Positions 34,623 to 48,851 are shown, counted from the stretch's first letter. The stretch: 64,000 nucleotides of DNA from Serendipita indica DSM 11827 (GCA_910890315.1 CAJVGD010000005.1:1364001-1428000); one strand, 5' to 3'. The notes: a model not told the origin generated them from the sequence alone. A program made the numbers and translations.

Positions 34623-35116
34623 TTACAAATCGATCCCTCCTTCCTCGGTGGTGCTAGCATCTGCCTGCGCTACACGAGTTGAACTGTTGCCTTCTGGTAT
34701 ATAATGACTGAGAGATTCGGAGGATACACCCTTGTGGCTTAGTGCAAGCCTAATCATATTCATTCGCTCCTTTTGAGACCCACTTGTGAACAATTTAGAC
34801 ACCGTTAAATCACGCAGAAACGATGATACGCACATAACGTCAACATTCTCCTTGTACGCTGTCGATAGATCCTCGTCCTTGTCGGCCGAGGCGTCCAGAA
34901 ACTCTGCAAGAGACTTCTGTGTATCCTCGAGTCTATTTACCGAATCTTGAAGACGAGCCAGCTCTGTATTTCACATATCAAAAGGCCTATGCTGGAAAGT
35001 CGCGTCTGACGCGTACCCATTGTAAGCGTGTGCAAATCAAGCTCGACAGCCTCCTCCATCGTAAACGGCTGTTTGTACTTTGGTGTAAAGTCGCGGATTC
35101 TTTGGGACTCTGACAT
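34623..35116 (-). CDS. Hypothetical small coiled-coil protein
   Basis: Three exons joined by two short introns give about 120 residues. It starts MSESQRIRDFTPKYKQPFTM, followed by an acidic helical segment with heptad-like spacing (ARLQDSVNRLEDTQKSLAEF, LDASADKDEDLSTAYKENVD) and QKERMNMIRLALSHKG. There is no signal peptide or membrane segment. Splice sites (gtacgc..acag, gtgcgt..caag) keep the frame and join the helical segments smoothly, which supports a real gene. The organisation is like small subunits of trafficking or cytoskeletal complexes, but I do not recognise the family. Confidence 0.6.
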
Positions 35117-35336
35117 GGTGTGGCGACGGACAAGCTAACGAGCCACGAACACCAGTGGCAAGAGAAAATCGCAACGTTAGAAAGAGGTTCAGATATACAA
35201 TAGGGTTAGAGAATCCCGAGCATAACTTATTGAAAGCGATGATGGACATTCTATGGGAAAGAGTAGTCCGTTCAGTCGCCGACACCCAGACTATGTAACT
35301 CAGATCAGTAACCAGTCTACAGAACAACCATGAAAC

Positions 35337-37529
35337 TCACTGTCGTTTGCTATGCTCGTAGACGACGTATGATATCGAGACGGCCGGGACGACTTTGGCC
35401 AGCGTTGGGAAGAGACCGCGGTAAAAGCCACGAATACCCTCCTTTTCATGCGTCTGACGCACAACGTCCCACATGCCAGTGTAAACTTGAGGATGCCCCG
35501 AAGATCCCGAGGCCTGCAGCCGTGTTCGAACGAGGTTCAGGGGGTAGACGCTCTATAGCGCATCAACCCAAGTCCGCTCTGATCACGAATAGCTCACCGT
35601 TGCTCCGACGCTCCCGGATATACTGCCGAAAGCCAAAAGTGCGAGAACACCGGGCTCTTCTAACCCTGTTGATCGTAGATACGCGAGCTTGAGTGCCTCA
35701 AACGTCGACATATCAATAGCCGAGTATGGAAAGACCCCGACGAGACCAATCTGCAAAGCGCTTTAATTGCCATCACCCTGTTACGCTGAGAACCGACCAC
35801 AAGGCCACGATAAAACGTCCTAAAACGACCTTCACGCCACATTTGCTTTGCAGTTGGTAGTATATGCGATGCACTCGTTTCACTCATGAGTCGAGTCTGC
35901 ACCGGGAATAAGCCAAAGGCGGTGTCAGATGCTGTAACCTCACCTTGAGAGTCTCTATAGGATATATCGCTATCATAGTGAGATGGAAGCAAAGAAAAAT
36001 AGAAGAGACTTACATAATTGACTGGTCAAACCACCAATTCCTCCCGACAAGAATCTACTCGTCCCACTGATATCCCGCGAATCTTCGACGTGGTCAACGT
36101 ATTTGGCAAAAAATCGTTTCTATCAAAGTTAAGCCACGACTATACCAAGTCAAAGTCAACCTACTGAAGATTCATAGGACAAAAACTTGATCGCAGATTC
36201 CTACAACCGCCGAGTGATGAGCAATGTTTCCTTGGCTCCGAATAAACTCACCGGGAATATCTTGACGATGTTTAGTCCGTTTCCTATCCAATAGCCACGT
36301 ACGCCGCTCTCTGCATATATCTGGGCGACAGCGGACCAAAGCGCTTTGGTACTTCGCTTTGGGTCCAGCAAAGCCTCCGAGGTTGTTGAAACCGACCCCT
36401 CTACTGCACGTGTCGCGAGGAACACTTTAAGCCTATCAAAGGGTGCCGTGGCCGTTCTGGAGACTTGAGGTGTGTTAGTACAGACGACACGAGGCTACCC
36501 AACGTGCCTGCTCCAGCGATGCCACCAGCGAGAAGAAACTTAAAGGCGGTAGCCTTGTCTACTTCTGGATCTTGATGATGTTGCTGCTCTTCTTGTTCCT
36601 CGTACTCTGTAACTGGTGGGCGTGATTGCGAGGCTTCTAATTTCGATGCCGGAAGATGACGGTCCTCAGCACTGAGAGATACATCTCCTAACCCGAATCT
36701 TAGCGAATGGCGTATGTAGTTTTTAGAGTCTTACCCTCCATATTGACTCGTGCGTGACCGTGGCCGTCATCACCGAGGTATTTTCTGTACTCGTAGTATC
36801 GATATATCTCTATCGTTGATGCCTTTCGTGGCATGAGAATGAGGAAGTCGCGAAACTCTTGAAAGCTAATGGTCTGTTGGTGTGGAGAGGTGGCGAGGAA
36901 ATTCATGAAGTCGGAAAGTGTTGAAGGCTGCAAGGTGATGCCTAGTCAATGCAGTTAGTTGGGTATAATTTTGCATAGACTGAGGGCTTACCCGCTTTCG
37001 CGAGCGCGGTACGCAACTCGAACGCGTCGAGTCGTCCGTTGCGGTCCAAATCGAGCTCGTCGTGGAATATAGCCCACAATTCCGCTTCTTTGGCATCTGC
37101 ATACTGATATTGTGTTAGCATTCGCGAGCTAATAGTCCAGCTTGTGCTACTTACCTGGACGAACTGGTCGTAGTTGAGCCCCTTTGGCCGCCCTCCGCTG
37201 ACCCGATTCATAAGCTCCTGGTTGTATATCTTTCTGAGCCGTTCTATGCGCTCGTCCTCTGGTTTCAGGCCGGGTCGTGGCCGATTGTTGTCGGAGTCGC
37301 CAGCAGCTGCATTCCATAAAATGACTTCATCCGACGCGGTTGGGAGCGCCTTCCAAAGCTCGCGTAGTCTCTGATCTCTGACATGAGCTGGTTCAAGTCT
37401 CCTGAACTCTTCGAGCGATGTTGGCGCGGGTCCCTTGGACGGCGGATCTGAGCGCAACGAGGGAATAAGTGGCGGGGGTTGTGAGCCCGAGTAGGTAGCT
37501 TCAAATGTATCCTTGTTTGATTTGGCCAT
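35337..37529 (-). CDS. Calcium-dependent mitochondrial carrier (SCaMC / Sal1-like)
   Basis: Inner-membrane ATP-Mg/Pi-type carrier with an N-terminal Ca2+ sensor. The N-terminal half has EF-hand DELDLDRNGRLDAFELRTAL (full loop ligands) and partner-like helices (FQEFRDFLILMP). The carrier part has three repeats, each with the Px(D/E)xx(K/R) signature: APFDRLKV, YPIETLKT and YPLNLVRT, with matching second-half motifs GYWIGNGLNIVKIFP, FYRGLVIGLVGVFPYSAID and FYRGLFPTLAKVVPAVS. About nine introns. The one just before the first signature (36464-36507) is GC-AG (gcacgt donor); no GT donor keeps this frame. Start at 37529, stop at 35337-35339. Confidence 0.87.
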
Positions 37530-37930
37530 TATTCTTGTATTATGGCCTTTATTTCAGCAGAATGTGTCCATTGCCAGGCCAAATGGTAGTCGCAGTCTGA
37601 GGCAAGTGTCCCACCTGCCCAATCACACACGTTGCTAATCACATAATTTGCAGAAATTCGTGTATTCCCTTTTCCTGTATCACATATTTTGGAAACGTCG
37701 ATAGCTCGGAACGCCGACTTCCGTCGGACGGCCATAGGCACTGGAGATCAGATAACTAGCCCTGGAATTGCTTCCGTTCTTCAAGGTTTAACTCCTTTTT
37801 TCTGGTATTCGAAGTAGCCGATAGCCGGTCCCATTTCGATCTTCGACCTCTCCTCGTCATCCACTACGCACTAGACTTCATCCACAGGCCACCTAGTTGA
37901 TACAACTGGGTTTAACTCTTGGATTTAAAC
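37530..37930. promoter_or_regulatory. Divergent intergenic region, carrier / SSADH
   Basis: 401 bp between divergent ATGs. A 70-codon open frame on the minus strand has no recognisable content. No specific element identified. Confidence 0.45.
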
Positions 37931-40095
37931 ATGTTCAGACACACTTCACGTGTCCTGCGACCAAGTTCGCTGCAAACTACGGCTGTTCAACGAGCAATCG
38001 TAAAGAGAATGGCTTCAGCAGCCAGTGTATGCAATTATGTGTCCATTCTATATGCCATTCTCACTCTTAGCTAGCTGGGGCTCAAGGACCAGACACTCTT
38101 CAAAACAAAAGGACTTATAAACGGTGAATGGTATGGCTCCGAGTCTACATTCACCGTCCATAGTACGTGAATACTCGACACCAAACTTTGCTCATACCGG
38201 ACCCAGACCCTTCGACTGGGCAGGAGCTCGGTCAAGTCGCGGAAATGACGGTCGACGATACGAAGAAGGCGATACAAGCCGCCCATGAAGCTTTCCAGTC
38301 GTGGTCAACGACGACTGCAAAGGTGCTTCTCATCCTCTTACAGTATTATCAACTGACACGAATGTTTATTTTCAAGACTCGCCATGATCTCTTAATGAGA
38401 TTCTTCCAGCTCATGCATGAGCATGCCGACGACCTCGGACGTTTAATAGTTTGTATAAAACTCCTCCTTTTCTCTGTACTAACTCGTACTAGACACTCGA
38501 GAATGGCAAGCCGTTAGCTGAGGGCAAGGTCAGCCCTTACTAGAGGCTCGACTCCGTCTTGACCTATGACAGGGAGAGAACGCATACAGTGCTTCGTTTA
38601 TCGAGGTATGGAGCCTTATAGTCGAGTGCTTCTGGCTCATTCTTCCTAGTGGTTTGGTAAGAACCGGCATGATGTGGGAAACATGAGCTGAGGCATGGAT
38701 AGCTGAAGAAGCTGTGAGAGCGTACGGTGAAGTCATCCCACCGATGCAGAACGGCCAAAGGGGAATAATAATCAAGCAGCCGATCGGTAAGTTTCCACTC
38801 CGTCATGCAGGCCCCAACTAATGCAAAATAGGCGTCGTGTAAGTATATCCTGCCGCATTATCTACTGTTACATGAACTCTGGATGCAGGTCTATCCTTAC
38901 ACCTTGGAACTTTCCCTCCGCGATGATCACTCGGAAACTCGGTGCAGCCTTGGCGGCGGGATGCACAGCAGTCGTCAAACCAGCAGCAGAGACACCCTTT
39001 TCTGCCTTGGCGCTAGCAGAGCTTGCTAACAGGGCAGGGATTCCAAAGGGTGTTATTAACGTAGTCACATCGCACAAACACCTACCCGAGATCGCAAAGG
39101 AGATGTGCGAGAATCCAAGTAAGTTCAGTATTTATCTATCAGGAATTCAAATAGACAGTTTTGTAGTTGTCAAGAAAATTTCCTTCACTGGAAGCACGAG
39201 AGTGGCAAAGCTGCTGGCTGGATATGCTGCTGGAACCCTCAAAAAGTATATATGGTGCCCATACTATCCACTGTGCTGAATCAATATAGGATGACAATCG
39301 AGGCAGGCGGAAACGCGCCCTTCATCGTCTTCAATGATGCCGACGTTGACCAAGCTGTGGAGGGTGCTGTAGCGAGCAAGTTTAGATCTAGCGGACAAAC
39401 GCAAGTTGAAAGGATCTCGATTCGTATCAAACTGACAGTTTTCGTAGCTGTGTGTGTGCCAACCGTATCTTCGTCCAATCTTCGGTGTACGCCGATTTTG
39501 CAGCCAAACTGGCATCGAGGGTATCCTCATTTGTCGTTGGTGATGGACTCGAAGAGCAAACGTACGTGAAGTAGTGAAATTCGTTTATGTTTCGATATTG
39601 ACGGTTGATCAAAGTACGCACGGTCCTCTGATCCATGGCAAAGCAATCGAGAAAGTAGAGTCACACGTCAAGGATGCAGTCTCTAAAGGTGCAAAAATTC
39701 TCGTCGGCGGTGAGAGATTGGACGCAAAGGGGCCGAACTTCTTCGCGCCCACAGTTCTCTCCGATGTCGACCCCTCGAGTCAAAATTTTATCGACGAGAC
39801 GTTTGGTCCGCTCGCGACATTGACAAGATTCGAAACAGAGGACGACGTGGTGCGATTGGCAAATGATACCGAGTTTGGGCTTGCTGGATATTTCTATACA
39901 CGAGATGTTGGACGCGCGTGGAGAGTTGCTGAAAAGCTCGAGGTGGGCATGGTTGGTGTCAACGTAGGTCTCATCTCTGCGGCCATCGCACCCTTTGGAG
40001 GCGTAAAGGAGAGTGGATACGGGCGAGAGGGATCTCATTCCATTGAAGAGTACATGAACACCAAGTTTGTGTCCTTTGGCGGTCTCAATGGCTGA
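37931..40095 (+). CDS. Succinate-semialdehyde dehydrogenase (mitochondrial type), 14 exons
   Basis: Oxidises succinate semialdehyde in the GABA shunt. The Ser/Arg-rich N terminus ([15 protein letters not shown]) looks like a presequence. Conserved blocks: [100 protein letters not shown] (catalytic Cys), [12 protein letters not shown] and [20 protein letters not shown]. The usual ELGG is EAGG here. Two exons are only 7 nt: 38651-38657 (part of EWFA) and 38832-38838 (part of GVV). Intron 39401-39447, right before the catalytic Cys, is GC-AG (gcaagt donor). The family is certain; the subtype rests on the SSADH-like EYM end and presequence. Confidence 0.87.
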
Positions 40096-40165
40096 TCAAA
40101 TACGTTTAGTGTCCCACTTATCGTGAGCCGTGTATCATCTTGTGTATAAATACAGGCCTCGGAAA

Positions 40166-41889
40166 TTAAAAGAATCGCGACCAGAGTCCCTTGACTGGGC
40201 CCTTCTTCTCTTCAGCCAACTTCTTCTTCCATGTAGTCTCTTCGGCTTCCTCTCGCTCAAGATATCGTCGTGCCCATTCTGGGAGTTCCGCATGCGGCGA
40301 TGATGCAGAACGCATGGTTTCCACTGGCGTCATGGGTTCTGGTTCCTCTGAGATATTCGTGTTGAAAAAGGGAGCGTATGACTGGTTTTGAGCGCTGCGT
40401 AGGCTCGTGGGTACAGACCAACCTCTCGAGGGGCTAGAGTGCATCGATTGTGTTGGATGTGTGAGGTCCGACGTTGTAGCAGTTCGCTTCCTAGACATAT
40501 TACGGTAGATGATTGTGCTGCGTTGCTCTTTGGGTAATAAGTCTAGTCGTATCGCTTTGATCCTCCTTTGTAGTCGCTCCATGTCGCGCCCACCATAATA
40601 GTTGTGACCACCTCGCAGATATTTCACCTTTTCCTTTGGATAATCCACGACGAAGCGAGTGAACTCGCTACATTCGGAAGGAATAGAGAAGAGCAAGCCA
40701 CCATATGAATAGAACGGCGCTTTACTGAAATGCTCGTACCCAAAGTATGTAGGAGGTAGCGCCGGGACACCTGATATGAATCAGCAAGCCAAAAGTTGGT
40801 CGAATGGTACGTACCATCCAAATGGCCGATTACGGACCACTCGGTGACCGCCTCTTTTCGGCCAGTGCGAACTCTTCTTGCCTCCACCAGTTTCCTGAAG
40901 TATTCCACAAATGGCTTGTTTCCGACTCTTGGAGCCCCGAACAGGGCCATGGTGATGTTCGACGAGTCCGGAATCTTTGGCACCGAGGGATGTTTGTATG
41001 GATCCGCACGTAGAATGTCGAGAAGCGTCAAATAACTAACAGCCGTTCCCAGAGAGTGTGCAGTGATCACGACGTCAAACGCCGTGATGTTATCTTGCTT
41101 GAGGACGTCAAGAGCCTGGTTCACTGCCCAGAATGCCTCTCTCCGGATTCCTTGATAGACTGTTTGAAACCCAGTATGGACAAGCCATTCTCGATCTCGA
41201 GGCTCGAATTCAGTCCGATACGCCGTGCGTGAGGTTTGCATGTCGTACATTGCCAGTCGCAGGTTGGATGTCCCCGAGAAGGCAAGGATCAATTGAGGTC
41301 GTATTTTGACTTGCCAAGGCGGTGTCAATTACGTGGGTCAGAAACCCCAAGAACACGCACCTGGGTTTGCACCGGCATCATAGGCGGGCGTCTTAGGCGT
41401 CATTCGGAGGGCGCAATAGCCCTGTAGCGGGCCTTTCTCCCCATGGAACACTGATACAAGCCTAATATCTTCGAGTAGTTTTCCAGTGTGCTCTCGTTCA
41501 TCCTTTGCTTGTCCTGCAAGTGTTGGATACTTTTCCAGAGGAAATCCACTTTGACCAAGGAGCAACCTGTTCTCCTTATCTAGGATCCATTCAGGATCTA
41601 TCGAGCCGTGTGCGATCTCTGCAAACTCTGCAAAGGCGTAGACTGCTCGTTGGACGTGTTCCTCTACAGGCTTGCTGAGTCGCGTTGGACATACTGGCGC
41701 GAACATGTTGGCGATCCATCTGAAGTTCTCGTCTTTCTCAAAGTAGGCCATTCGGGCCTCTTCATCTGAGAGGGGGTTGGTCATAGTCGAGGCTTTGGAG
41801 CCACCTTCAACCAGCGATGGCAACCTTGGGCGACGCCATTGCGCTATCAAAGCATGATATATCGACCAAAGTTTCTTCAAAGCTTCCAT
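40166..41889 (-). CDS. Class-3 (fungal lipase-type) alpha/beta hydrolase
   Basis: Lipase with the nucleophile elbow TAHSLGTAVS (Ser in AHSLG), preceded by the class-3 entry LILAFSGTSNLRLAMYD and followed by the catalytic Asp region (PRVGNKPFVEYF, WSVIGHLDG) and His candidate GGHNYYGGRD. Start ATG at 41889; an upstream TTG frame exists but is not a likely start. Two introns: after DAGANPG (donor gtgcgt) and after HLDG. The C-terminal 170 residues are hydrophilic and low-complexity, ending KGLWSRFF. No signal peptide at the chosen start, so probably intracellular. The substrate is unknown. Confidence 0.78.
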
Positions 41890-41970
41890 ATCTTCAGGCT
41901 TCTTGCTCCAGGGAAACAAAGGGCGAATTTGTTACCATTGGCGTGACCGGGGAGGGAATTAGTATTATAG

Positions 41971-44488
41971 ATGTTCGTTTTCTCTGGTCGAGTGGACCAG
42001 TTCTAACTATTTGCATAGTTGACCAGTTTCCAACCCGAAGCCGCCGCACTGCTTGGGCCTGAGGTGGTTTTTGCAGCCTCTCCCGCCTCTCGAACGGCAA
42101 CCTCAACCGAAGCAACGTCGGCAAGATATACCTATGCAATTAATCAAACTTCCTCATCTTCCTCAAAACCATGCGATCTTTCTTTATGGACATCGAGAGA
42201 ATCCTTGACAGCGTTGGAAAAGCAGGGATCAATCAGGGTAGGTACTGCCTTAAATCAAAGCCGAAACTAACAAATTATCCAGATAAATGACGCAGTGCAT
42301 GCTCTATATGCCCCTGAATACATGACTGACAGCGTCATTCTCGTATCTACAGAGGGCACAGTCATTTGTTGCGATTCTGCGCTTCAAAATGCTCGAAGAA
42401 TGGACTTGAATAAAGTGGCTGGCGAGCTACGTTTGGCGTCTATCGACGACTGTTCTCTGTGCACCTTTCTCCCATCTCAACGCCAATTGCACGGCGCAAG
42501 AACGGCACTCGTCACACTTCTTTTCCAGAGCCACGACGCTCTCATTTTACGGCTACTACAACTTCGAACTGCAGTCGAGTTGGATGAACAGGTGGCGATT
42601 CCGTTCCCCGATTCAGTACGCCTGCTATTACATACCAACGCCACATGCTGACTTTGAAAGAATATCCTGCGTGCCAGCTTTGACAAGGATGGGTGTCTTG
42701 CTCTTCTCGGTATGTTCACTGTTCGAATATTTTCATTTGATGACACTGGTCCAAAGATGACAAAGAAAATCTCCATAGTTATATGATCAATTACCGCCAT
42801 GGAAAGCTCTCAGCAACTCCATTGGATTCTCTGGCGCTCAGATCTATCTATACCCCGTCCGCCTCTATTCTCTGCCTGGGCTCAAGCCACGTCCTCCTTG
42901 TTGGCGTCAATCAGAAAAAACGAGACGAAATGGCTGTGCTCTTGTGGGACGTGCAGTACTCGGTGCTTCTTGCGGAACAGCTGCTCTCGATCCCAAGTAA
43001 TCTGTCGGGAGTTCCCGTTGAAAAGCTCCAGCTTCAGTTACTCCGAGGAAATCAGACTCATGCCATACTCATTGTATCACCCTCATGGACGCAACTTCGA
43101 CCGAGTCAACTCCCCGCTGGTGCCAAGTCAAATATTCTTATGATCCCGTACACAGTGCCACCAGCCTCAACACTTTCCAATGTCATAGGGAGAGCTGAAG
43201 CGGGTAATGCGTGGCTGAAATCATCGGAAGATGCAAAACACTCGCTCACAATGGATTATGACGAAGGGAAGGATGCGATTCTTCAAGCTGTTGTCAAGGA
43301 ATTGGATGAAGGGAAAGTAGACGCCGCCGATGCTATCTTCTTCCAATGGGTGACAGAAGAAACTATTTCTGTCAAAGAGTCCGCTCGGAAGGAAGCAAAG
43401 CGTCAACTCGCAGTAGCCCTCGGCAAGCTCAAGGAAGGCGAAGCGTGGACAGAGGACATTGAGATTGACAAAGAGGAGATTAAAAAGAAGAAGATCCGCA
43501 TAAAACATGTGCGTTCTAGTCCAAACATGGCTTACTGTCTTGACAGCTGCGCAGATTCCGGATACACTCGACCTGGAGTATGGCTTCATTTCGAGACTGC
43601 TTTCTGCAGTCTTCAATCCCAACAAAGATCAAGCATACTCTCCAAAGATTGTCGAATACTTGCTGAAGCGAAAGTTGGTGAACGACAATAGCGTTGGTGG
43701 AGGCTTGCTGAACGCGCTTCGTGAGCGCAAAGACTGGGTGAGTATAATCTACTGTCTCTAGTCTAATCTCATTTCCGTAGGATAATATCTTTGTCCTGGT
43801 TCAAAACTCGCTCGACATCGCTGAGGATTCACTTGTAGCGCTCCTGGTCGACGTTGTGCGCCTACATCGTTCAGCAACAAAAAATGCGATGGAAGTGGAC
43901 ACGGGTACGCCTAACTCTCCCAAGGGACCAAAAATTCGACCGCTTCTATCAAATATTATCACCTATCCGACCTCGGCACCGGCAATGCGTATTGCGCTTC
44001 GGCGCCACCTCACCAATATAGAGGATGTTTTTTCAATTCTCCAAAATTGCAGAGATTTCCTCAAGCACGGTGTCCGGTACGCCGCAGGTCTCTCTCTTGG
44101 ACAAGAAGGAAGCCACAAGCAGAAGGGCAGCACACCCAAGGTGGAAAAAGTGAGTATTTTAGGCGTTTATACGACTTTCCTGATCTCCCCCGAGACAATT
44201 TCGTTCTTGTCAACGCTATTAGATGCCAAGCTACTGGATATCCTTCAATATTCACCCGCTCATCAAGTGCTGCGTCAGATACAAACGATTATAGAGGTGG
44301 AGATCTCACTCGTCTCGTCGTTGGAGAAACTTAGAGGGCCTCTTGAGCCGTTTGTCGCTACAGAGAAACGACGGTTCAAGCATGCACAGGCAGGAGACGC
44401 TTCACGACATCATCGGTCGAAGGAAAAACCCCAGGATACACACGCGCTCGCAGTCAACTTGTATCAGATCGAAGAGTTTGTGATCTAG
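41971..44488 (+). CDS. UTP8/NOL11-like nucleolar protein (probable)
   Basis: Six to seven exons give about 730 residues. The first part has weak beta-propeller character (EVVFAASPASR, DSVILVSTEGTVICCD, LALLDDKENLHSYMINYRHG, VLLVGVNQ); the second is helical and ends KRRFKHAQAG..LYQIEEFVI. This layout and the opening pattern resemble UTP8/NOL11, which act with U3 snoRNP in pre-rRNA transcription and processing. The identification is tentative. The start is uncertain: ATG at 41971 needs a 6-nt coding exon and a 42-nt intron with a weak donor (gttttc) but a good branch site (ttctaac). The 42710-42757 segment is an intron; reading through it meets a stop. Confidence 0.5.
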
Positions 44489-44612
44489 GGAGCATCTATC
44501 GAGCATTGATTGATTTGCACTATACCACAACAGGAGCGTCTATAAGAAACCAAGGGACAAATTAGGAATGTTTATCCGTAAATAACGTTTTACGGATGCC
44601 ACATAAGACGTG

Positions 44613-45963
44613 TTATGCTTGCGCAGATACAACGGACGCAGCCACAAGCTCGGGACCGTTTGGAGGCGTGATTAGAGAGAGTTCGACCTTTTGGAATGGC
44701 CCTGCTTCCTTTTCGATTCTCTTGCGACTCATGTAGCTGATAAGGAGATGCGTGGGTCGGTAATAGAATGGCGAGGTCCAGAGGAACGTGCGCGAATACG
44801 CAGCTTGCACAGCGGGTTTTTCTATTACGAAGGGCGTAGTTAGTATCTTAATGGAATCCGCTTGGAACGGGACTTGCCGGCAAGTTGCGTGCGCAAATCG
44901 AGCCAGACGCGCGGCTTGTCAGTCAAGATGACGGCGACGTTCCATCTGGCGGCTTCCATCATCTGCAGAGGGTCGTTTACAGTCCAGACCATGATATGCT
45001 TTCCAGCCTTTGTGGCGTCCCTTCGGAAGCGCTCGCCTTCGGCGTTTGCGAGAACGTGGAAGAGCATGCTGAAGACCTGGCAGGAATCCCAAAAGAATTC
45101 GCGTGCAATCTCGAGGGAGACACCGATATGAGACAGGGTGAGATAGGGGAGGTGCGTCTTTGCAGGGGTGATGAAGCGAGAGTGCCAGAGGCCGAGCAAG
45201 ATTCGGGGTGCAAGGGTCGTCTGCCAGTCATCTTGAGCAGAGATGATTTCGTGCATGAGCTTGAACAGCCGATCGGGGTCATTTTGAATCTTGACATCGA
45301 CCTATAGAAGAATTGAGAAAGGCGCGTCAGGGTCCCACCATCCAGGCTCAGATAGACAGAAACGAACGTTGAACTTGACATGCCGGTTCTCTGGTCGCAT
45401 GAGAAGCTCTACAGTCTGCACAAACGTGGGGATGGCCTGCTTGGGTTCCTTTGTGGTCCGGCAGTGCTCCATACCGTCATTGCCATACCAGTTGCGCTCA
45501 CGGATGAGGCCCGTCGAGTCTGTCGTGCGCGAGAGGTCGGGATCATGGAACATAACGACCACACCATCGAGTGAGACGTGAACGTCTTGGGAAGTCGCGT
45601 CAGGGAACATGGTCCGGTGGCGGGGGACAAACTGGGGACACTCGGGGACGGGTGCGTTTATCGGCGACTAACCGCTCTCTATGCCGTGCGAGCCATCCCG
45701 GATCGCAGCCTCAAAGCTTGCAATGGTGTTCTCTGGGAAACTGGAGCTAGCCTGTGCGGAAAGCGTCCGAGATTAGTCAGTACTGCCGATACCGCCGGTC
45801 CACGTACGCCACGATGCCTGTTGAAGGTGTCAGAGGACTTTTAAGCTGAGATTCGAGACCAAAAACTCACCCCTGGAGCAAAGGTCAGTAATTGTCTATG
45901 AATAAATGTTGGCCGACGCACCCAGCAATCCGGCAGTTGACTGGCCGTGAAGAAAGAGGACAT
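44613..45963 (-). CDS. Glycerophosphodiester phosphodiesterase with 2-nt and 10-nt exons
   Basis: Hydrolyses glycerophosphodiesters to glycerol-3-phosphate. ATG at 45963. Exon 1 (45922-45963) ends ..LPDCW. To reach the catalytic GHRG motif the transcript must join a 2-nt exon (45871-45872) and a 10-nt exon (45808-45817), then exon 45673-45751 (ASSSFPENTIASFEAAIRDG). The GDPD signature continues: IESDVHVSLDGVVVMFHDPD (metal Glu/Asp, catalytic His). Later blocks: PRILLGLWHSRFITPAKTHL and WTVNDPLQMMEAARWNVAVI. Intron 44822-44877 is GC-AG; splicing it adds the conserved end FLWTSPFYYRPTHLLISYMS, while retention gives an early stop. A 65-nt intron follows KFN. Soluble, no signal peptide. Confidence 0.85.
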
Positions 45964-46275
45964 TTCAGAATTTATAAGATATCAAGGAAAGCAGGAGAAT
46001 GAGGTCGGGGTCCAAGGATGGAAGGGTCGGACAACGAGACGTTAAATATGGCGGAGACCAAGGCACGTTCCTGCCAGACCTACCTGCCACGTTTGAGCCC
46101 ACCCGTTGAGCACGGGGCCGTCCAGCCGGCACATGCGGGGATCGACAACCGTCCCCGTGCCCATTGCGGGGATTGTTCTAAAGAGCATCTCAGAGGTCAC
46201 GCGTGACTTGTAAAGACATTTGTTTCCATCTGTCGTCTATCCAACCTTCTACGTGGTAATACATCCCCCTCATGA
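45964..46275. other. Intergenic, promoter side of the phosphodiesterase gene
   Basis: 312 bp between the phosphodiesterase ATG and the kinase stop, both minus strand. No coding signal; no element recognised. Confidence 0.45.
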
Positions 46276-48324
<2,049 letters not shown>

Positions 48325-48851
48325 TTCTGCACGCTAAGTGGGCAGTTGTGTACGAAAAGGAGAAGTAGGAACTGGGACGAGGACGAGCGTGCAATCTAGG
48401 TCGTCCGAGCGAGCGAGTGCCGGTCAATGGCATGGCGAACGGACTGGAGAGAGGATATACGACAGATGACGAGTTTAACGACGAGAAGACTGTGCAGGAA
48501 AATGCTTTCAAATGCGCGCTGGACGACGGCGGGCAGCGGACTCTGGTTTGGGCGGGGTCAAAGAGTAACCAGCGACCCTGGACCAAGCAAACGGCGCCCA
48601 AGCCGTGGTTCGACATGATTCATCAAAGTTTACCACCGTCCAGAACACCCGGAAGCGTCGGCCTGCACGCCATAAACAGCCGCGACCATTAGACAAAAGG
48701 CGACTTCGGATCTCGATTTCATTTTTGGGTTGCTCCATCTAACTTTACTGGGTAAAACGTGATATCCCAAGTGTCGCAACGAACAAGTAGAGGCGGGGGA
48801 TTGTGCTTGTCCAAGAAAATTAGAATAAATGACACAATATACCAAAGGAGT
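48325..48851. other. Intergenic, upstream of the kinase gene
   Basis: 527 bp between the kinase ATG and the stop of the acyltransferase gene. Overlapping open frames occur on both strands (48417-48692, 48508-48738) with no recognisable content; the kinase promoter and the acyltransferase 3' end must lie here. Confidence 0.45.

Noticed and set aside
37529-37741. 70-codon minus-strand frame upstream of the carrier gene
   Set aside because: Begins upstream of the carrier ATG and ends there; no conserved content.
42700-42800. Possible frameshift in the UTP8-like gene
   Set aside because: An intron from the gtatgt donor to the ccaaag acceptor restores the frame, so no sequence error is needed.
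48417-48738. Overlapping open frames upstream of the NDR kinase
   Set aside because: Present on both strands, no recognisable protein, likely promoter sequence.
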